From positions 186,001 to 250,000 of the forward strand of contig NZ_BMWD01000008.1 in NCBI RefSeq assembly GCF_014651055.1: DNA of 64,000 nucleotides. Reading direction: 5' to 3'. The translations under genes were made by a program, and so were the position numbers. This DNA is from Streptomyces fructofermentans. GTDB lineage: Bacteria; Actinomycetota; Actinomycetes; Streptomycetales; Streptomycetaceae. The notes under the pieces were generated by a model. The model had not been told where the DNA came from. It saw nothing but the letters and a program-made list of their open reading frames with translations, and searched no databases. This document shows, piece by piece, positions 7,877-17,432 of this stretch; positions within the stretch are counted from its first letter, which is position 1; each line of letters opens with the position of its first letter.

Positions 7877-8731
7877 ATGACCGTGGCCCTGGAGTCCCCG
7901 TCGACCGGTGCAGCCACGTCCGTGTCCGGTCTCCTCGACAGCACGTACCGGCGCCTGGCGGAGGTCTGCGAGGCCTTGACGGTGCGGGTGGCGGGCCCCG
8001 GACCGACCGCCCTCCAGGGATCGTTCACCGGTGCTGAACTGGTGAAGGACCAGGAAGTCATGGCGGCCTTCGTCGACGCCGAGGCGGTCCGCATCCGGGA
8101 CCGCTACGACCACACTCCGCGCCACGACGTCGCCGCGTCCCGCGCACTCCACGACTACGCGTGGTCGGTCGGCCTGCTGATGAGCGGCGTCTGGTACCTC
8201 ACCGGACGGGTTCCGAGGATTCACCCGGAGGACGTACGGTTCGAGCCGGTGTCCGCCACGTTCGAGATCAGCCCCGGATCCGACCTCGCCTGCCTGCCGG
8301 GCGACCCGGAGGCCGCCTTGCCCGGGATGCTGACCGTCCCCCACGAGGACGCCCTGCGTGCCGAGTTGAGGATCGCGGTCGCCGACCACATGGAGCCGCT
8401 GCTCACGGCCGTCGCCCCGCACGTCCGACGCGGACCGCGCGCCCTGTGGGGCATGGTCACCGACGACCTGGTCTCGGGCATCTGGTACCTGGGCCGGATG
8501 CTCGGCCAGGAGGCAGGCGCGGTGCGGGCGGCCGCTGCCCTTCTGCCGTCACCCGTCCCGCCCTTCCCCGGCGGCGCGGACTTCCGTCACCTCACCGGTG
8601 GCGACGGGCGGCGGCACCCGACCCGTACCCGTCTGGGCTGCTGCCTCTACTACACGATCCGCCCCGCCGAGGCCTGCGCCACCTGCCCCCGCACCTGCGA
8701 CGCCGAGCGGCTGAGGCGGCTGGAGAGCTGA
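7877..8731 (+). CDS. FhuF-like (2Fe-2S) ferric-siderophore reductase
   Basis: The 284-aa product ends in the FhuF cluster motif: C255-C256, ten residues, C267-x2-C270, with an extra C274. In FhuF the CC-x10-C-x2-C cysteines bind a [2Fe-2S] centre that reduces Fe(III) in imported siderophores to release iron in the cytoplasm. The N-terminal two thirds match the IucA/IucC-associated FhuF fold loosely. An AGGAG ribosome binding site (7867-7871) precedes the ATG. The iron box just upstream and the divergent NIS operon make reduction of the cognate siderophore the likely job. No receptor, permease or exporter is encoded nearby. Confidence 0.88.
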   Translation: MTVALESPSTGAATSVSGLLDSTYRRLAEVCEALTVRVAGPGPTALQGSFTGAELVKDQEVMAAFVDAEAVRIRDRYDHTPRHDVAASRALHDYAWSVGLLMSGVWYLTGRVPRIHPEDVRFEPVSATFEISPGSDLACLPGDPEAALPGMLTVPHEDALRAELRIAVADHMEPLLTAVAPHVRRGPRALWGMVTDDLVSGIWYLGRMLGQEAGAVRAAAALLPSPVPPFPGGADFRHLTGGDGRRHPTRTRLGCCLYYTIRPAEACATCPRTCDAERLRRLES

Positions 8732-8847
8732 CGGCCGCCCCCGCCGGGGCGCGACGACCGAAGCGCCACGGCCGGCGCGCGCGGACCCCGGTCCTCCCGC
8801 GTACCGTGGTGTCCCGGGCGGGCAGGTCCAGGGACAGGAGCGGCGTG

Positions 8848-9219
8848 ATGGCGGGCGAACCGAGCTTCTTCGAGATCGGCGTCGCGGACCCCGAGCGGGG
8901 CCGCGCGTTCTACGGAGCCCTCTTCGGCTGGACGTTCGAACCGGGCACGACCGAAGGCGGCGGCTTCGCCCTCAACACCGGGGGAGTGCCCGGCGGCATC
9001 CACGGGGGCGACCCCGGAGCCACCCCCTACCTCTTCTTCCGGGTGGACGACCTCGACGCGGCGGCCGCCCAGGTCAGGGACCTGGGCGGCACGGTCGACG
9101 AGCCGGCCGACGAGAGCGGCGACAGCGACGAGTCGGCCGCGCGCTTCGGGCGGTTCAGGCTCTGCCGCGACGACCAGGGCTCCCCGTTCGGCCTGCACGA
9201 ACCGCCCCGGAGCGGCTGA
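8848..9219 (+). CDS. VOC (glyoxalase/bleomycin-resistance) superfamily protein
   Basis: Single-module VOC protein of 123 aa. FFEIGVADPERGRAFYGALFGW is the typical first beta-alpha-beta unit (split here: FFEIGVADPE then RGRAFYGALFGW), and FRVDDLDAAAAQVRDLGG is the second. Such proteins are metal-dependent lyases, dioxygenases or binding proteins; substrate unknown. The ATG is chosen because AGGAG ends seven bases before it; a GTG one codon upstream is possible. The residues between the two units include an acidic DESGDSDES insertion. The last 48 bases of the gene are duplicated just downstream. Confidence 0.85.
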   Translation: MAGEPSFFEIGVADPERGRAFYGALFGWTFEPGTTEGGGFALNTGGVPGGIHGGDPGATPYLFFRVDDLDAAAAQVRDLGGTVDEPADESGDSDESAARFGRFRLCRDDQGSPFGLHEPPRSG

Positions 9220-9286
9220 CGGCCCAACGGGCCGAGACCAGGGCTCCCCGTTCGGTCCGCACGAACCGCCCCGGAGCGGCTGACGG
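9172..9286. repeat. Tandem duplication of the VOC gene 3' end
   Basis: The 51 bases at 9172-9222, covering the last 16 codons and the stop, recur at 9236-9286 with two mismatches, at a period of 64 bases. The second copy is untranslated and runs up to the convergent amidase stop. Confidence 0.9.
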
Positions 9287-9288
9287 TC

Positions 9289-11271
9289 CTACCTGGCCGA
9301 CCGGAGCAGGCGCACGTCGGCGGCCCGTACGAAGGCCACCCGGTGCCCGAACTGGATCTCGTAGTACATGTCCTCGCCGCGCACCACCCGGTGCGGAGCC
9401 GTGTCGAACGTCGGCGAGTAGAAGTACTCGCCCGGCACCTTGCCACCGACGGCGTAACGCTGTCCCGCGGGCAGCTTGTACGGCAGCGGAGACACCGACT
9501 GCACGGGCACCCCCTCCGGGTAGGCCTCCTTCTCCGGGTACGCGCGCCCGTAGACCGGGATCTCGGTGAGACCGTCCTTGGGCGTCACGACCGGACCGGA
9601 GGCGTTCACGGCCGTCGGCTGCGCGGACGGGTTCCGGAACCAGGCCTTCTGCCCCAGGTACCAGATGGCCGTCCAGTCGCCCTCGCGCCCGGCGACCGCG
9701 TACCGCTGCCCCGTCGAGACCCGCGAGCCCACGTCGTTGACGTCCGTGGTCGAGTCCCCGCCGCCCGGCCGCAGCCCGATGTCCTTGACCAGCGGAGCGT
9801 CCTCGCGCGGCTCCGTGCGCAGGCGCACCGCGCTGGAGCCGTGCGCCGCGCAGGGCACGCCCCGGGTCACGCAGCCCGTGAACTCCGGCTGGTGCTCGCG
9901 GAACTCGGGCAGTACGGTCACCAGCCCGTCGTGCTTCCCGGGCTGGGCGCGCAACGGCTTGCCGAGCAGGGCGAAGTAGTGGCGCCAGTCCCAGTACGGG
10001 CCCGGATCGGTGTGCATCGAGGGGACGTTCGCCGCCGTCGGCCCCGGAACGGTGTCGTGGCCCAGGATGTGCTGCCGGTCCAGCGGGATGTCGTACTTCC
10101 TCGCGAGGTACTTCACCAGTCGCGCCGACGAGCGGTACATGGCCTCCGTGTACCAGGTGTCCGGCGCCGTCAGGAATCCCTCGTGCTCCAGGCCGATCGA
10201 CTTGGCGTTGACGTACCAGTTGCCCGCGTGCCAGGCCACGTCCTTTGCCTTGACGTGCTGGGCGATGTGCCCGTCGGTGGAGCGCAGGCTGTACTGCCAC
10301 GACACATAGGTCGGGTCCTGCACCATGGCGAGGACACCGTTCCACGCACCCTCGGTGTCGTGGATCACGATGTACTCGATGCTCTGCGCGGCGGGGCGGT
10401 CGCCGAGGTCGTGGTTGCCGTAGTCGCCGTCGCCGAACTCCTCGTACGGGGCCGGGATCCACTCGCAGGACACGCTCTTCGGGCATTCGGTGCCCTCGGC
10501 GTCGGCCGCCCGCAGCCCACCCCTGTCCACCTGCGCGGTCCTGGGCCTGAGTTCGGGCCGCGCCGTGAGCGAGACGCGCTGCCCCGCGTCCGTCGTGCGC
10601 CGTTCGCCCTGCCGGATCACGTCGAAGACGTCGTCGGCGTACCGGGCGGCCGTCGTCGTGTCGTCGGCGCCCGAGTAGCGGGCCACCGCCCCGTACCAGT
10701 CCGCCGGGTCCTCGCTCAAGGGCTCGCCCGACTGCTTCTGCGCCGCGGCCAGCAGCGCCGCTCCGCCCGCCACATTGGCCGCCGGGTCGCTGCGCAACCG
10801 CTCCGCCGGGATGCCGGTGAGTTCGGCCGCCCGGGTCAAGGTCTGCAGGCGGGCCGGGAGTTCGGCGACGGCGGGGAGCCGGGGTACCGGCAGCCGGGGC
10901 GCGCGGGATTCGTCGCCGCGCGCGTCCTCCGTACCGTCACCGTGGTGGGAGGCGTCCGTCCCGGCGAGCGCGGTGCGCGCATCGGTGAGATGCATCGGAC
11001 CGTAGCCGCCCGTGACGCTCGGCGCCCCCGCGTGCGCGTCCCAGCGGGACTGCAGGTACGACACGGCGAGCAGCACGCTCTGCGGCACCTCGTACCTGGC
11101 GGCGGCACTGGCGAAAGCATTCTGCAGAAGCGCGGACGGCAACTGCGTGCCGCCGCCTGACGGCGCGGCGCCGAGCAGAGGCAGCAGCAGCGCGGCCGAG
11201 GCGAGAGCCCCGGCCGTTCTTCGGGTACGTCCGCGGGGGGACGCACCGGAGTCGGTGGCGGATCCTCGCAA
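9289..11271 (-). CDS. Secreted N-acetylmuramoyl-L-alanine amidase (amidase_2)
   Basis: Exported 660-aa peptidoglycan hydrolase. An Arg-rich N-terminus and hydrophobic segment (about residues 18-38) form a Sec or Tat-type signal. Residues 45-215 resemble a lytic-transglycosylase-like helical domain. Residues 295-430 are the zinc amidase: YIVIHDTEG (H304), GLEHEG (E362), GHDTVPGP and SMHTDPGP (H420, D422). The remaining C-terminus holds two SH3-like cell-wall-binding segments (VRLRTEPREDAPL, GQRYAVAGREGDWTAIWYLG). It cleaves the amide between muramic acid and L-alanine. The gene is monocistronic with a 340-base upstream gap. Confidence 0.88.
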   Translation of the reverse strand: MRGSATDSGASPRGRTRRTAGALASAALLLPLLGAAPSGGGTQLPSALLQNAFASAAARYEVPQSVLLAVSYLQSRWDAHAGAPSVTGGYGPMHLTDARTALAGTDASHHGDGTEDARGDESRAPRLPVPRLPAVAELPARLQTLTRAAELTGIPAERLRSDPAANVAGGAALLAAAQKQSGEPLSEDPADWYGAVARYSGADDTTTAARYADDVFDVIRQGERRTTDAGQRVSLTARPELRPRTAQVDRGGLRAADAEGTECPKSVSCEWIPAPYEEFGDGDYGNHDLGDRPAAQSIEYIVIHDTEGAWNGVLAMVQDPTYVSWQYSLRSTDGHIAQHVKAKDVAWHAGNWYVNAKSIGLEHEGFLTAPDTWYTEAMYRSSARLVKYLARKYDIPLDRQHILGHDTVPGPTAANVPSMHTDPGPYWDWRHYFALLGKPLRAQPGKHDGLVTVLPEFREHQPEFTGCVTRGVPCAAHGSSAVRLRTEPREDAPLVKDIGLRPGGGDSTTDVNDVGSRVSTGQRYAVAGREGDWTAIWYLGQKAWFRNPSAQPTAVNASGPVVTPKDGLTEIPVYGRAYPEKEAYPEGVPVQSVSPLPYKLPAGQRYAVGGKVPGEYFYSPTFDTAPHRVVRGEDMYYEIQFGHRVAFVRAADVRLLRSAR

Positions 11272-11613
11272 GGCAGGCCTCCTGAGCGGTCGAGCATGAC
11301 GGTGTCACCGGCGGGTGCACGTATGTGCTACCGACTCTCCGACGATCCGTCAATCATGCCCAGAAGTGAACGATGTCCCATGTCAGCGGCGTGATCCGAG
11401 GAGATTCCGCGGTGACGGCCGCCCGGCCTGCGGGGCGTCAGTGGTGTGGACCGGTGATCGTCAAGGCGGCGTGTTCCGCAACCCGCGGAAATTCATGTCG
11501 CCGGTCCGCGTGGCCGGCCCGCCGTGTGCCGTCGGCGGCCGTGCCCGTCGGGCCGGACACGACGAAGGTCCGCGGTGCACCCATGGCGGGCACACCGCGG
11601 ACCGTCGTCCCCG
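11272..11613. other. Upstream region of the amidase, no gene seen
   Basis: 342 bases between the amidase start and the APH-like gene end. Several frames are open on both strands but none has a family signature or ribosome binding site. It should hold the amidase promoter; no clear motif was identified. Confidence 0.4.
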
Positions 11614-12756
11614 TCAGCGAGTGCCGACCGCCGCGCGAACGGCCTTGCGGGCCATCTGGCAGTCGTCGTGCAGCCGCCGCAGCAGCAGCCGCTGCTCCTC
11701 GCCGGACGGCGCAGCACCGGGATGGGCCGGGCCCGGTGCCGCCGGGGTCGCCTCGTGCATGGAACGCTGCACGGCCGTCTCGTACGTACGGATCTCCCTG
11801 GTGAGGACGAGCATCAGATTCACCAGGAACGCGTCGCGAGCCGCCGGGCCCCCGGCCTGCGCGAGCTGACTGATCTGCCGACGGGCGACCGGTGCGTCCC
11901 CGAGCACCGCCCACAGCGTCGCCAGGTCGTACCCCGGCAGATACCAGCCCGCGTGCTCCCAATCCACCAGCACTGGACCGGCCGGTGAGAGAAGGATGTT
12001 CGACAGGAGGGCGTCGCCGTGGCAGAACTGACCCATGCCCTGGCGGCCCGACGAGTGCGCGATTCCGTGCACCAGCTTCTGCAGGTCGCCCATGTCCCGG
12101 TCGGTGAGCAGCCCCAGGTCGTGGTACCGGGAGATGCGCGCCGCGTAGTCGAGCGGGGCGTCGAAGGTACCGGCCGGCGGGCGCCAGGAGTTGAGCCGGC
12201 AGATGGCCGCGAGCGCCGCTCTGACGTCCGCACGAGGCGGGGACTCCACCGGATGCCGCTGGAGGGCCGCCACCCGTCCCGGCATGCGCTCGATCACCAG
12301 GGTGCAGTTGTCCGGATCCGCTGCGATCAGTCGCGGCACCCGCACCGGAGGGCGGTGCCGCACGAACGAGCGGTATGCAGCTATTTCATGGCGGATCCGC
12401 TCCGCCCACACCGGGGAGTGGTCCAATAAGCACTTCGCCACGGCGGTGCTGCGTCCCGTCGTGCCGACAAGCAGCACGGAGCGCCCGCTGCGGCGCAGCA
12501 CCTGCACCGGAGCGAACTCCGGACAGATCCGGTGCACCGACGCGATCGCCGTGCGCAGCTGCGCGCCCTGAGGGCCGGACAAGTCGAGTCTCCCGCTGAG
12601 CGGTTGCGTGCCGAGTCCCGGGATGCGCCGCGACCGGCCGGCACCGAGGACGGGGGCCGCTGCGGGTCGGGAGGGATCGAGATAGGGGCCGCTGCCGACC
12701 GGGCGGGTGTGCAGCGACCGGGGCGGAGCGGACACGGAGGACGATGCTGCGTACAT
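11614..12756 (-). CDS. APH-like aminoglycoside/choline-kinase-fold phosphotransferase
   Basis: 380-aa protein kinase-like phosphotransferase. The catalytic loop is [14 protein letters not shown] (HGD-x4-N) and the metal site is [23 protein letters not shown] carries the probable ATP-binding lysine. It is not an obvious drug-resistance enzyme; fold members phosphorylate small molecules or sugars. The ATG at 12756 is preferred to an upstream in-frame start because GGGA is correctly spaced before it. It is divergent from the NsdA-like gene, so the two promoters share 12757-12988. The partner relationship is unknown. Confidence 0.8.
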   Translation of the reverse strand: MYAASSSVSAPPRSLHTRPVGSGPYLDPSRPAAAPVLGAGRSRRIPGLGTQPLSGRLDLSGPQGAQLRTAIASVHRICPEFAPVQVLRRSGRSVLLVGTTGRSTAVAKCLLDHSPVWAERIRHEIAAYRSFVRHRPPVRVPRLIAADPDNCTLVIERMPGRVAALQRHPVESPPRADVRAALAAICRLNSWRPPAGTFDAPLDYAARISRYHDLGLLTDRDMGDLQKLVHGIAHSSGRQGMGQFCHGDALLSNILLSPAGPVLVDWEHAGWYLPGYDLATLWAVLGDAPVARRQISQLAQAGGPAARDAFLVNLMLVLTREIRTYETAVQRSMHEATPAAPGPAHPGAAPSGEEQRLLLRRLHDDCQMARKAVRAAVGTR

Positions 12757-12988
12757 GGGCGAAACAGATCCCTTCGTGTGCCTGCAAGTTGCCGCGCTAC
12801 CCGCCCCGGTCGCCCTGGCCCATCCTGGGGAATGTCCCTCGGTGACCGGGTCGGGGTGGCGCTTTCCTACCTGACACCGGACGCCCCGTGGCACACCATC
12901 TGGCGTGCCCTGGCGAACCCTGGCGAATAGTCGCTCAGCAACTGACAGGCGGTTACTGTCAACTCAGCCGAGAACCTGGGGGCTTGAC

Positions 12989-14488
12989 GTGAACGGACAA
13001 CCCAACGCCCGACTTTCGGACCTGTTCGGCCTGGCCGGCTGGTCCAAGGGTGAACTCGCGAGGCTGGTCAACCGGCAGGCGGCGGCCATGGGCCACCCCC
13101 AGCTGGCGACCGACACCTCGAGAGTGCGGCGGTGGATCGACATGGGAGAGATCCCGCGCGATCCGGTGCCGAGGGTGCTGGCGGCACTGTTCACCGAGCG
13201 TCTCGGCCGTGTCGTGACCATCGAGGACCTCGGTCTGGTCCGGCACGGGCGCACGGGGAAACGGCAGGGCGGCGGGAATGCGGAACATCCCGACGGAGTG
13301 CCGTGGGCGCCCGAGCGGACGGCTGCGGTCCTCACCGAATTCACGGGAATGGACCTCATGCTCAACCGACGCGGCTTGGTGGGCGCGGGTGCCGCGCTTG
13401 CCGCAGGATCCGCAATCAGCGGCGCCATGCACGACTGGCTGCACACCGATCCGGCCCTCGCGGCCGACGCTCCCGAACTCGACCATCCCCTGCACGCCGA
13501 CCCCGCTGGGTTCGACCGCTACGAGGCCGCCCCCATCGGGTCGCAGGAGATCGAGGAACTGGAGCGCTCGGTCGAGGTGTTCCGGGCCTGGGACGCGGCC
13601 CGTGGTGGCGGACTGCAACGCAAGGCTGTCGTGGGACAGCTCAACGAAGTGGGAGGCATGCTCTCCTACCGACATCCCGACCATCTCCAGCGGCGCCTGT
13701 GGGGCGTCGCGGCCAACCTCGCCGTCCTCGCGGGCTGGATGTCGCACGACGTCGGCCTGGAGCCCACGGCCCAGAAGTACTTCATCATCGCCGCGCACGC
13801 GGCCCGCGAGGGCGGCGACCGGCCACGGGCGGGGGAGGCGCTCTCCCGCGCCGCCCGGCAGATGGTCCACCTGGGCCGGCCCGACGACGCGCTGGACCTC
13901 ATGAAGCTGGCCAAGTCGGGCTCGGGCGAGGAGGTCCTGCCGCGGACCAGGGCCATGCTCTACACCATCGAGGCCTGGGCGCAGGCGTCGATGGGCAAGG
14001 GCCAGGCCATGCGCCGCACGCTGGGCGAGGCGGAGGAACTCTTCGTCTCCGACAAGGGCGACGTGCCCCCGCCGAGCTGGATGCAGCTCTTCGACGAGGC
14101 GGACATGCACGGGATGCAGGCCCTCGCCTACCGCACGCTCGCGGAGCACGATCCCGCGGCGGCGGCCGTGGCGCAGCGGCACGCCAAGGAGGCGCTGCAA
14201 CTGCGGGAGAAGGGGCGCGACCGGTCGAAGATCTTCGACCACATCTCCCTGGCCTCGGCGTGCTTCATCGCCGACGATCCCGAACAGGCCGACCGCTACG
14301 CCCGGCTGGCGCTGACGTCGATGGGGTCGAACTCCTCCCATCGCACCTGGGACAGGCTGCGCGAGATGTACCGGCTGACCGGGCAGTACTCCAGCTATCC
14401 GAAGATCCACGACCTGCGTGAGGAGATCAAACTGTCCTTGCCGAAGGGCTCGTTGAAGCCGAGGGGCGGCAGCAGCCGCACGGTGTAG
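12989..14488 (+). CDS. nsdA: NsdA-like developmental/antibiotic regulator with TPR region
   Basis: The 499-aa protein carries the NsdA-type N-terminus: LSDLFGLAGWSKGELARLVN followed by a DTSRVRRWIDMGEIPRDPVP segment resembling a helix-turn-helix, then helical TPR-like repeats (residues 190-480). In S. coelicolor NsdA negatively affects sporulation and antibiotic production. I assign the family from sequence memory, and paralogues (NsdB) exist, so the symbol is provisional. The GTG start follows a GGGGG stretch. A short hydrophobic Ala/Gly segment near residue 135 is not a convincing membrane anchor. No DNA target can be inferred. Confidence 0.75.
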   Translation: MNGQPNARLSDLFGLAGWSKGELARLVNRQAAAMGHPQLATDTSRVRRWIDMGEIPRDPVPRVLAALFTERLGRVVTIEDLGLVRHGRTGKRQGGGNAEHPDGVPWAPERTAAVLTEFTGMDLMLNRRGLVGAGAALAAGSAISGAMHDWLHTDPALAADAPELDHPLHADPAGFDRYEAAPIGSQEIEELERSVEVFRAWDAARGGGLQRKAVVGQLNEVGGMLSYRHPDHLQRRLWGVAANLAVLAGWMSHDVGLEPTAQKYFIIAAHAAREGGDRPRAGEALSRAARQMVHLGRPDDALDLMKLAKSGSGEEVLPRTRAMLYTIEAWAQASMGKGQAMRRTLGEAEELFVSDKGDVPPPSWMQLFDEADMHGMQALAYRTLAEHDPAAAAVAQRHAKEALQLREKGRDRSKIFDHISLASACFIADDPEQADRYARLALTSMGSNSSHRTWDRLREMYRLTGQYSSYPKIHDLREEIKLSLPKGSLKPRGGSSRTV

Positions 14489-14576
14489 GCGGTCCGGCTC
14501 ACCGGCACACCCGAGCACCGGCACACGAACGGCGTCGGGCCCGTGGTTCGACGCAGGACGTCACCCCGTCGCGGGG

Positions 14577-16010
14577 TCAGTGGGCGACCTTGGCGACGAG
14601 TACGCAGGCGTCGTCCTCGCGCTCCGTCTCGCCGAACTCCTCCACGACCGCCCGTACGCAGTCCTGCGCGCCCCGTGCCTCCTCGAAGCGGGGGGCCAGC
14701 GCCAGGAGGCGTTCGGCGGCCGCGGCGCCGGTGTGGCGGGGGACGAGTCCGTCCGTGCGCAGAAGCAGGAGGTCGCCGGGTTCCAGCCGTTCCTCGGCCT
14801 GCCCGTACGCGGCTCCCGAGGTGGCGCCGAGGAGGACGCCGTCCGGCGGCGTCAGCACGCGTCCCGTCCCGTTGCGGAACAGCAGCGGGGCGGGGTGTCC
14901 GGCCTGCGCCCACGTCAGTGTGCGGGTCTCCGGCCGGTAGCGGCAGCACACCGCGCTGCCCAGGGCGGGCTGGACCGAGGCGTCGAGTATCTGGTTGAGC
15001 CATTCCATCAGCCGGCCCGGCGCCGTGCCCGCCATGGCCATGCCCCGCAGGGCGCCGATCAGCATCGCCATCCCCGAGGTGACGGTGACTCCGTGGCCCG
15101 TGAGGTCTCCGACACTCAACAGGGTTTCCCCGCTGGAGAGTTCGAGGGCGTCGTACCAGTCCCCGCCGATCAGCGAACTCGTCGCGGACGGCAGGTACCG
15201 GGCGGCGAGGTCCAGGGTCTCGGGGCCCTGGCGCGGGAGCCTCAGGGACCCCCGCCAGGGCGGCAGCACGGCTTCCTGCAGTTCCACCGCGATGCGGTGC
15301 TCGGTCTGCGCGCGGTGCCGGTGCCGCTGGAACGAGTCGCGGCTCTCGTCGACGGCCAGCTCGCTGCGGCGCAGTTCGCTGACATCGCGCACCACCGCCC
15401 ACATGGCCTCGGTGCTGCCGTCCGCGGCGAGTACGGGCTCGCCCATCATGTGCACGGTCCGCACTCCGCCGTCGGGCCGGACGAGGCGGAACTCGCCGTC
15501 TATCGGCTTGGCGTCGATCAGGCAGTCCGTCACCATGGACGTTAGCCGCGGGCGGTCCTCGTCGAGGACGGCGGACGGCAGTTCGTCGAGGGTGAGCGGG
15601 GGCGCGGTGGGGTCGCGGCCGAGAATCCGGTAGAGCTCGCCCGACCAACTCGCCTCGTCCGTCAGCAGGTTCCACTCCGCGCTGCCGACCCGGCTGAGCA
15701 GTGAGCCGCGCCGGGACGTGCCAGGCACGGCCCGGGTTCCCGAAACCGCGTGTCCGGGCTCGACGGGAGCGGGCGGCGGGCCGTCCCGTAGCTGCGCCAA
15801 GTGCTGGTCGAGATCGTTGAGTTGGTGCATGGCCAGGTCGCACAGTGCGCGCTGCCAGCGCCCCTCGGGGTCCGCCCCGTCGGCCGGTGCGTCGCGCCGG
15901 ACGGCGTCCACTTCGCCCCGCAGTCGGCGGGTCTGCGAGATCAGCGCGTCGACCGAGCCGCTCGCGGGCGGCTCGGCGGCCGGGCGGTCCGCCGAGAGAT
16001 GGGACGGCAT
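14577..16010 (-). CDS. SpoIIE-type PP2C phosphatase with PAS-like sensor
   Basis: 477-aa signalling phosphatase. An N-terminal helical region is followed by a PAS-like segment (about residues 100-215, GSAEWNLLTDEASWSGELYR and EFRLVRPDGGVRTVH), then the PPM/SpoIIE domain (residues 240-475) with LIGGDWYDALELSSG, VGDLTGHGVTVTSGMA, AGHPAPLLF and EREDDACVLV. The Asp residues in GGDWYD, GDLTGHG and DDACVL bind catalytic metals. Such enzymes dephosphorylate anti-anti-sigma factors in Streptomyces. The ATG at 16010 is preferred because GGAG lies seven bases upstream; a GTG seven codons earlier is also open. No partner anti-sigma gene is adjacent. Confidence 0.88.
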   Translation of the reverse strand: MPSHLSADRPAAEPPASGSVDALISQTRRLRGEVDAVRRDAPADGADPEGRWQRALCDLAMHQLNDLDQHLAQLRDGPPPAPVEPGHAVSGTRAVPGTSRRGSLLSRVGSAEWNLLTDEASWSGELYRILGRDPTAPPLTLDELPSAVLDEDRPRLTSMVTDCLIDAKPIDGEFRLVRPDGGVRTVHMMGEPVLAADGSTEAMWAVVRDVSELRRSELAVDESRDSFQRHRHRAQTEHRIAVELQEAVLPPWRGSLRLPRQGPETLDLAARYLPSATSSLIGGDWYDALELSSGETLLSVGDLTGHGVTVTSGMAMLIGALRGMAMAGTAPGRLMEWLNQILDASVQPALGSAVCCRYRPETRTLTWAQAGHPAPLLFRNGTGRVLTPPDGVLLGATSGAAYGQAEERLEPGDLLLLRTDGLVPRHTGAAAAERLLALAPRFEEARGAQDCVRAVVEEFGETEREDDACVLVAKVAH

Positions 16011-16347
16011 GACGTACTCCGATACAGGCACGGTACGACAAAGGCTGGGGAGGGACCGGTTACGACTGTGGCACAGCCCGCGACGCGCTGTAAGGGATTT
16101 GGCGACGAATGATGCGGTGGTGCCTCTGGCATGTGCCGCAGTCCCCCCGGAGAGGGAGGGCGGGACGAATCGAGTACGCGACCCGTGCCCTCAAGTCGTA
16201 GTCATCATAGGTCAGTTGACGCATCAGGAGGCTCAGTCCGACGCTCATTCAGTCATACGTTCGTCGCCCGTATGTGCGGCTCGTTCGGTGCGTCCCGTGG
16301 GCGGGGGTGCGGCAGGTGCGCACGCCGCGTCCACGGGTGGGGACGGG
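16011..16347. other. Phosphatase upstream region, no supported gene
   Basis: 337 bases with moderate AT content around 16190-16260. A 62-codon minus-strand frame at 16060-16248 (MSVGLSLLMRQLTYDDYDLR...) contains CGTC but lacks a clear ribosome binding site and family. I regard the region as the phosphatase promoter plus spacer. Confidence 0.35.
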
Positions 16348-17079
16348 TCAGTCCACCCCGGCCAGGCGCAGGACCGCGTCCAGTCCCCGGTGGCCCCCCG
16401 GCGAGGCGCCGGCCGGCAGGACGTACGCCCGCAGCCCGGCCCCGGCCGCCCCGCCGTCCTTCGCCGGATGGTCCCCCACCATCAGCGACTCGGCGGGGGC
16501 CACGCCCAGTTCGCGGCAGGCGTGCGCGAACAGTGCGGGGTCCGGCTTCTCGGTGGCGTGCTCGAAGGAGTGCACCCAGGCCGAGAAGTGGTGGTCGAGG
16601 CCGTGGTGCGCGAACGTCGGCCGCAGGTCCCAGCCGACGTCGCTGACCACGCCGAGCGCCAGGCCCGCCCCGGTGAGGCGGGCGAGCGTCGGGCCGGCGT
16701 CCGCGTAGGGCATCCAGTGCGCGGGCTCCCTCAACTGGGCGTAGAGCGCCCCGGCGTGCGGTGCCAGTGCCGGGACCGAGGCGTACCACGTGGTGAACGC
16801 GTGGCGGTGGGCCGCCGGCGACACGTCCCGGCCGCGCTGGGCCGCCACGACGTCGGGGGCGCCGAGCCCCGACTCCAGGCGGTCGAGCAGTCCGTCCATC
16901 TCGGACGCGCCGACCGGGCGGCGCAGGACGGCCCGGATGCGTTGCGCGTACGTGCCGATCTGGAAGAGCGTGCCGCCGAAGTCGAAGAGCACGGCGCGTA
17001 CCGGGACCGGGCCGTGAGCGGCGGTGGTGGCGCGGAGCGGCCCCTCGGGACCGCAGACCGGAAGCGGGACGTTCGTCAT
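16348..17079 (-). CDS. HAD-superfamily hydrolase
   Basis: 243-aa haloacid-dehalogenase-like hydrolase, probably a small-molecule phosphatase. Motif I is AVLFDFGGTLF; its second acidic residue is replaced by Gly (DFGGT rather than DxDGT), as in some non-phosphatase members. Motif II is LGVVSDVGWD, and motif III/IV is EKPDPALF with LMVGDHPAKDGGAAGA. A helical cap lies at residues 40-125. The ATG is preceded by AGGAAG. It is divergent from the AI-2E family gene with a 353-base gap. Substrate unknown. Confidence 0.85.
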   Translation of the reverse strand: MTNVPLPVCGPEGPLRATTAAHGPVPVRAVLFDFGGTLFQIGTYAQRIRAVLRRPVGASEMDGLLDRLESGLGAPDVVAAQRGRDVSPAAHRHAFTTWYASVPALAPHAGALYAQLREPAHWMPYADAGPTLARLTGAGLALGVVSDVGWDLRPTFAHHGLDHHFSAWVHSFEHATEKPDPALFAHACRELGVAPAESLMVGDHPAKDGGAAGAGLRAYVLPAGASPGGHRGLDAVLRLAGVD

Positions 17080-17432
17080 CCGGACTTCCTGACGCCTGCG
17101 GAGGCGGGTGCGCCAGGGGCCCCGGGGGAGTCGGTGCGGATGGAGTCGGGTGGCGGCCGGGTTGGTGCCGGGCGCCGCGCCGACGGCATCGCCGGGCAGA
17201 CGGAGTGGCGCACGGCGTCCCGGTTCGGTGGCACGCGGGACCGGCGGTCGAATCGCGCGCGTGTGTGGACCATCGGGGTGACCGGACGCCGAAGCGGCCC
17301 GGCGGTGGTGTGTCGGCCGCGCCTCGGTATTCGGTTCATTCCTAGGCTTGTCGGAAAGGACTGAAATCTCCCCCGAGGGAGCGGTACGCCCCTGGCCGCG
17401 GCGCGCCTCCCTCTTGAGAAACAGGTGCGGTC
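17080..17432. other. Divergent promoter region, no gene seen
   Basis: 353 bases between the HAD and AI-2E family genes. The last 100 bases include TTCATTCCTAGGCTTGTCGG, an AT-richer island that may hold the transporter promoter. No ORF with coding character was found. Confidence 0.4.

Noticed and set aside
16060..16248. 62-codon ORF with CGTC motif upstream of the phosphatase
   Set aside because: No ribosome binding site, weak codon pattern and no family; probably chance.
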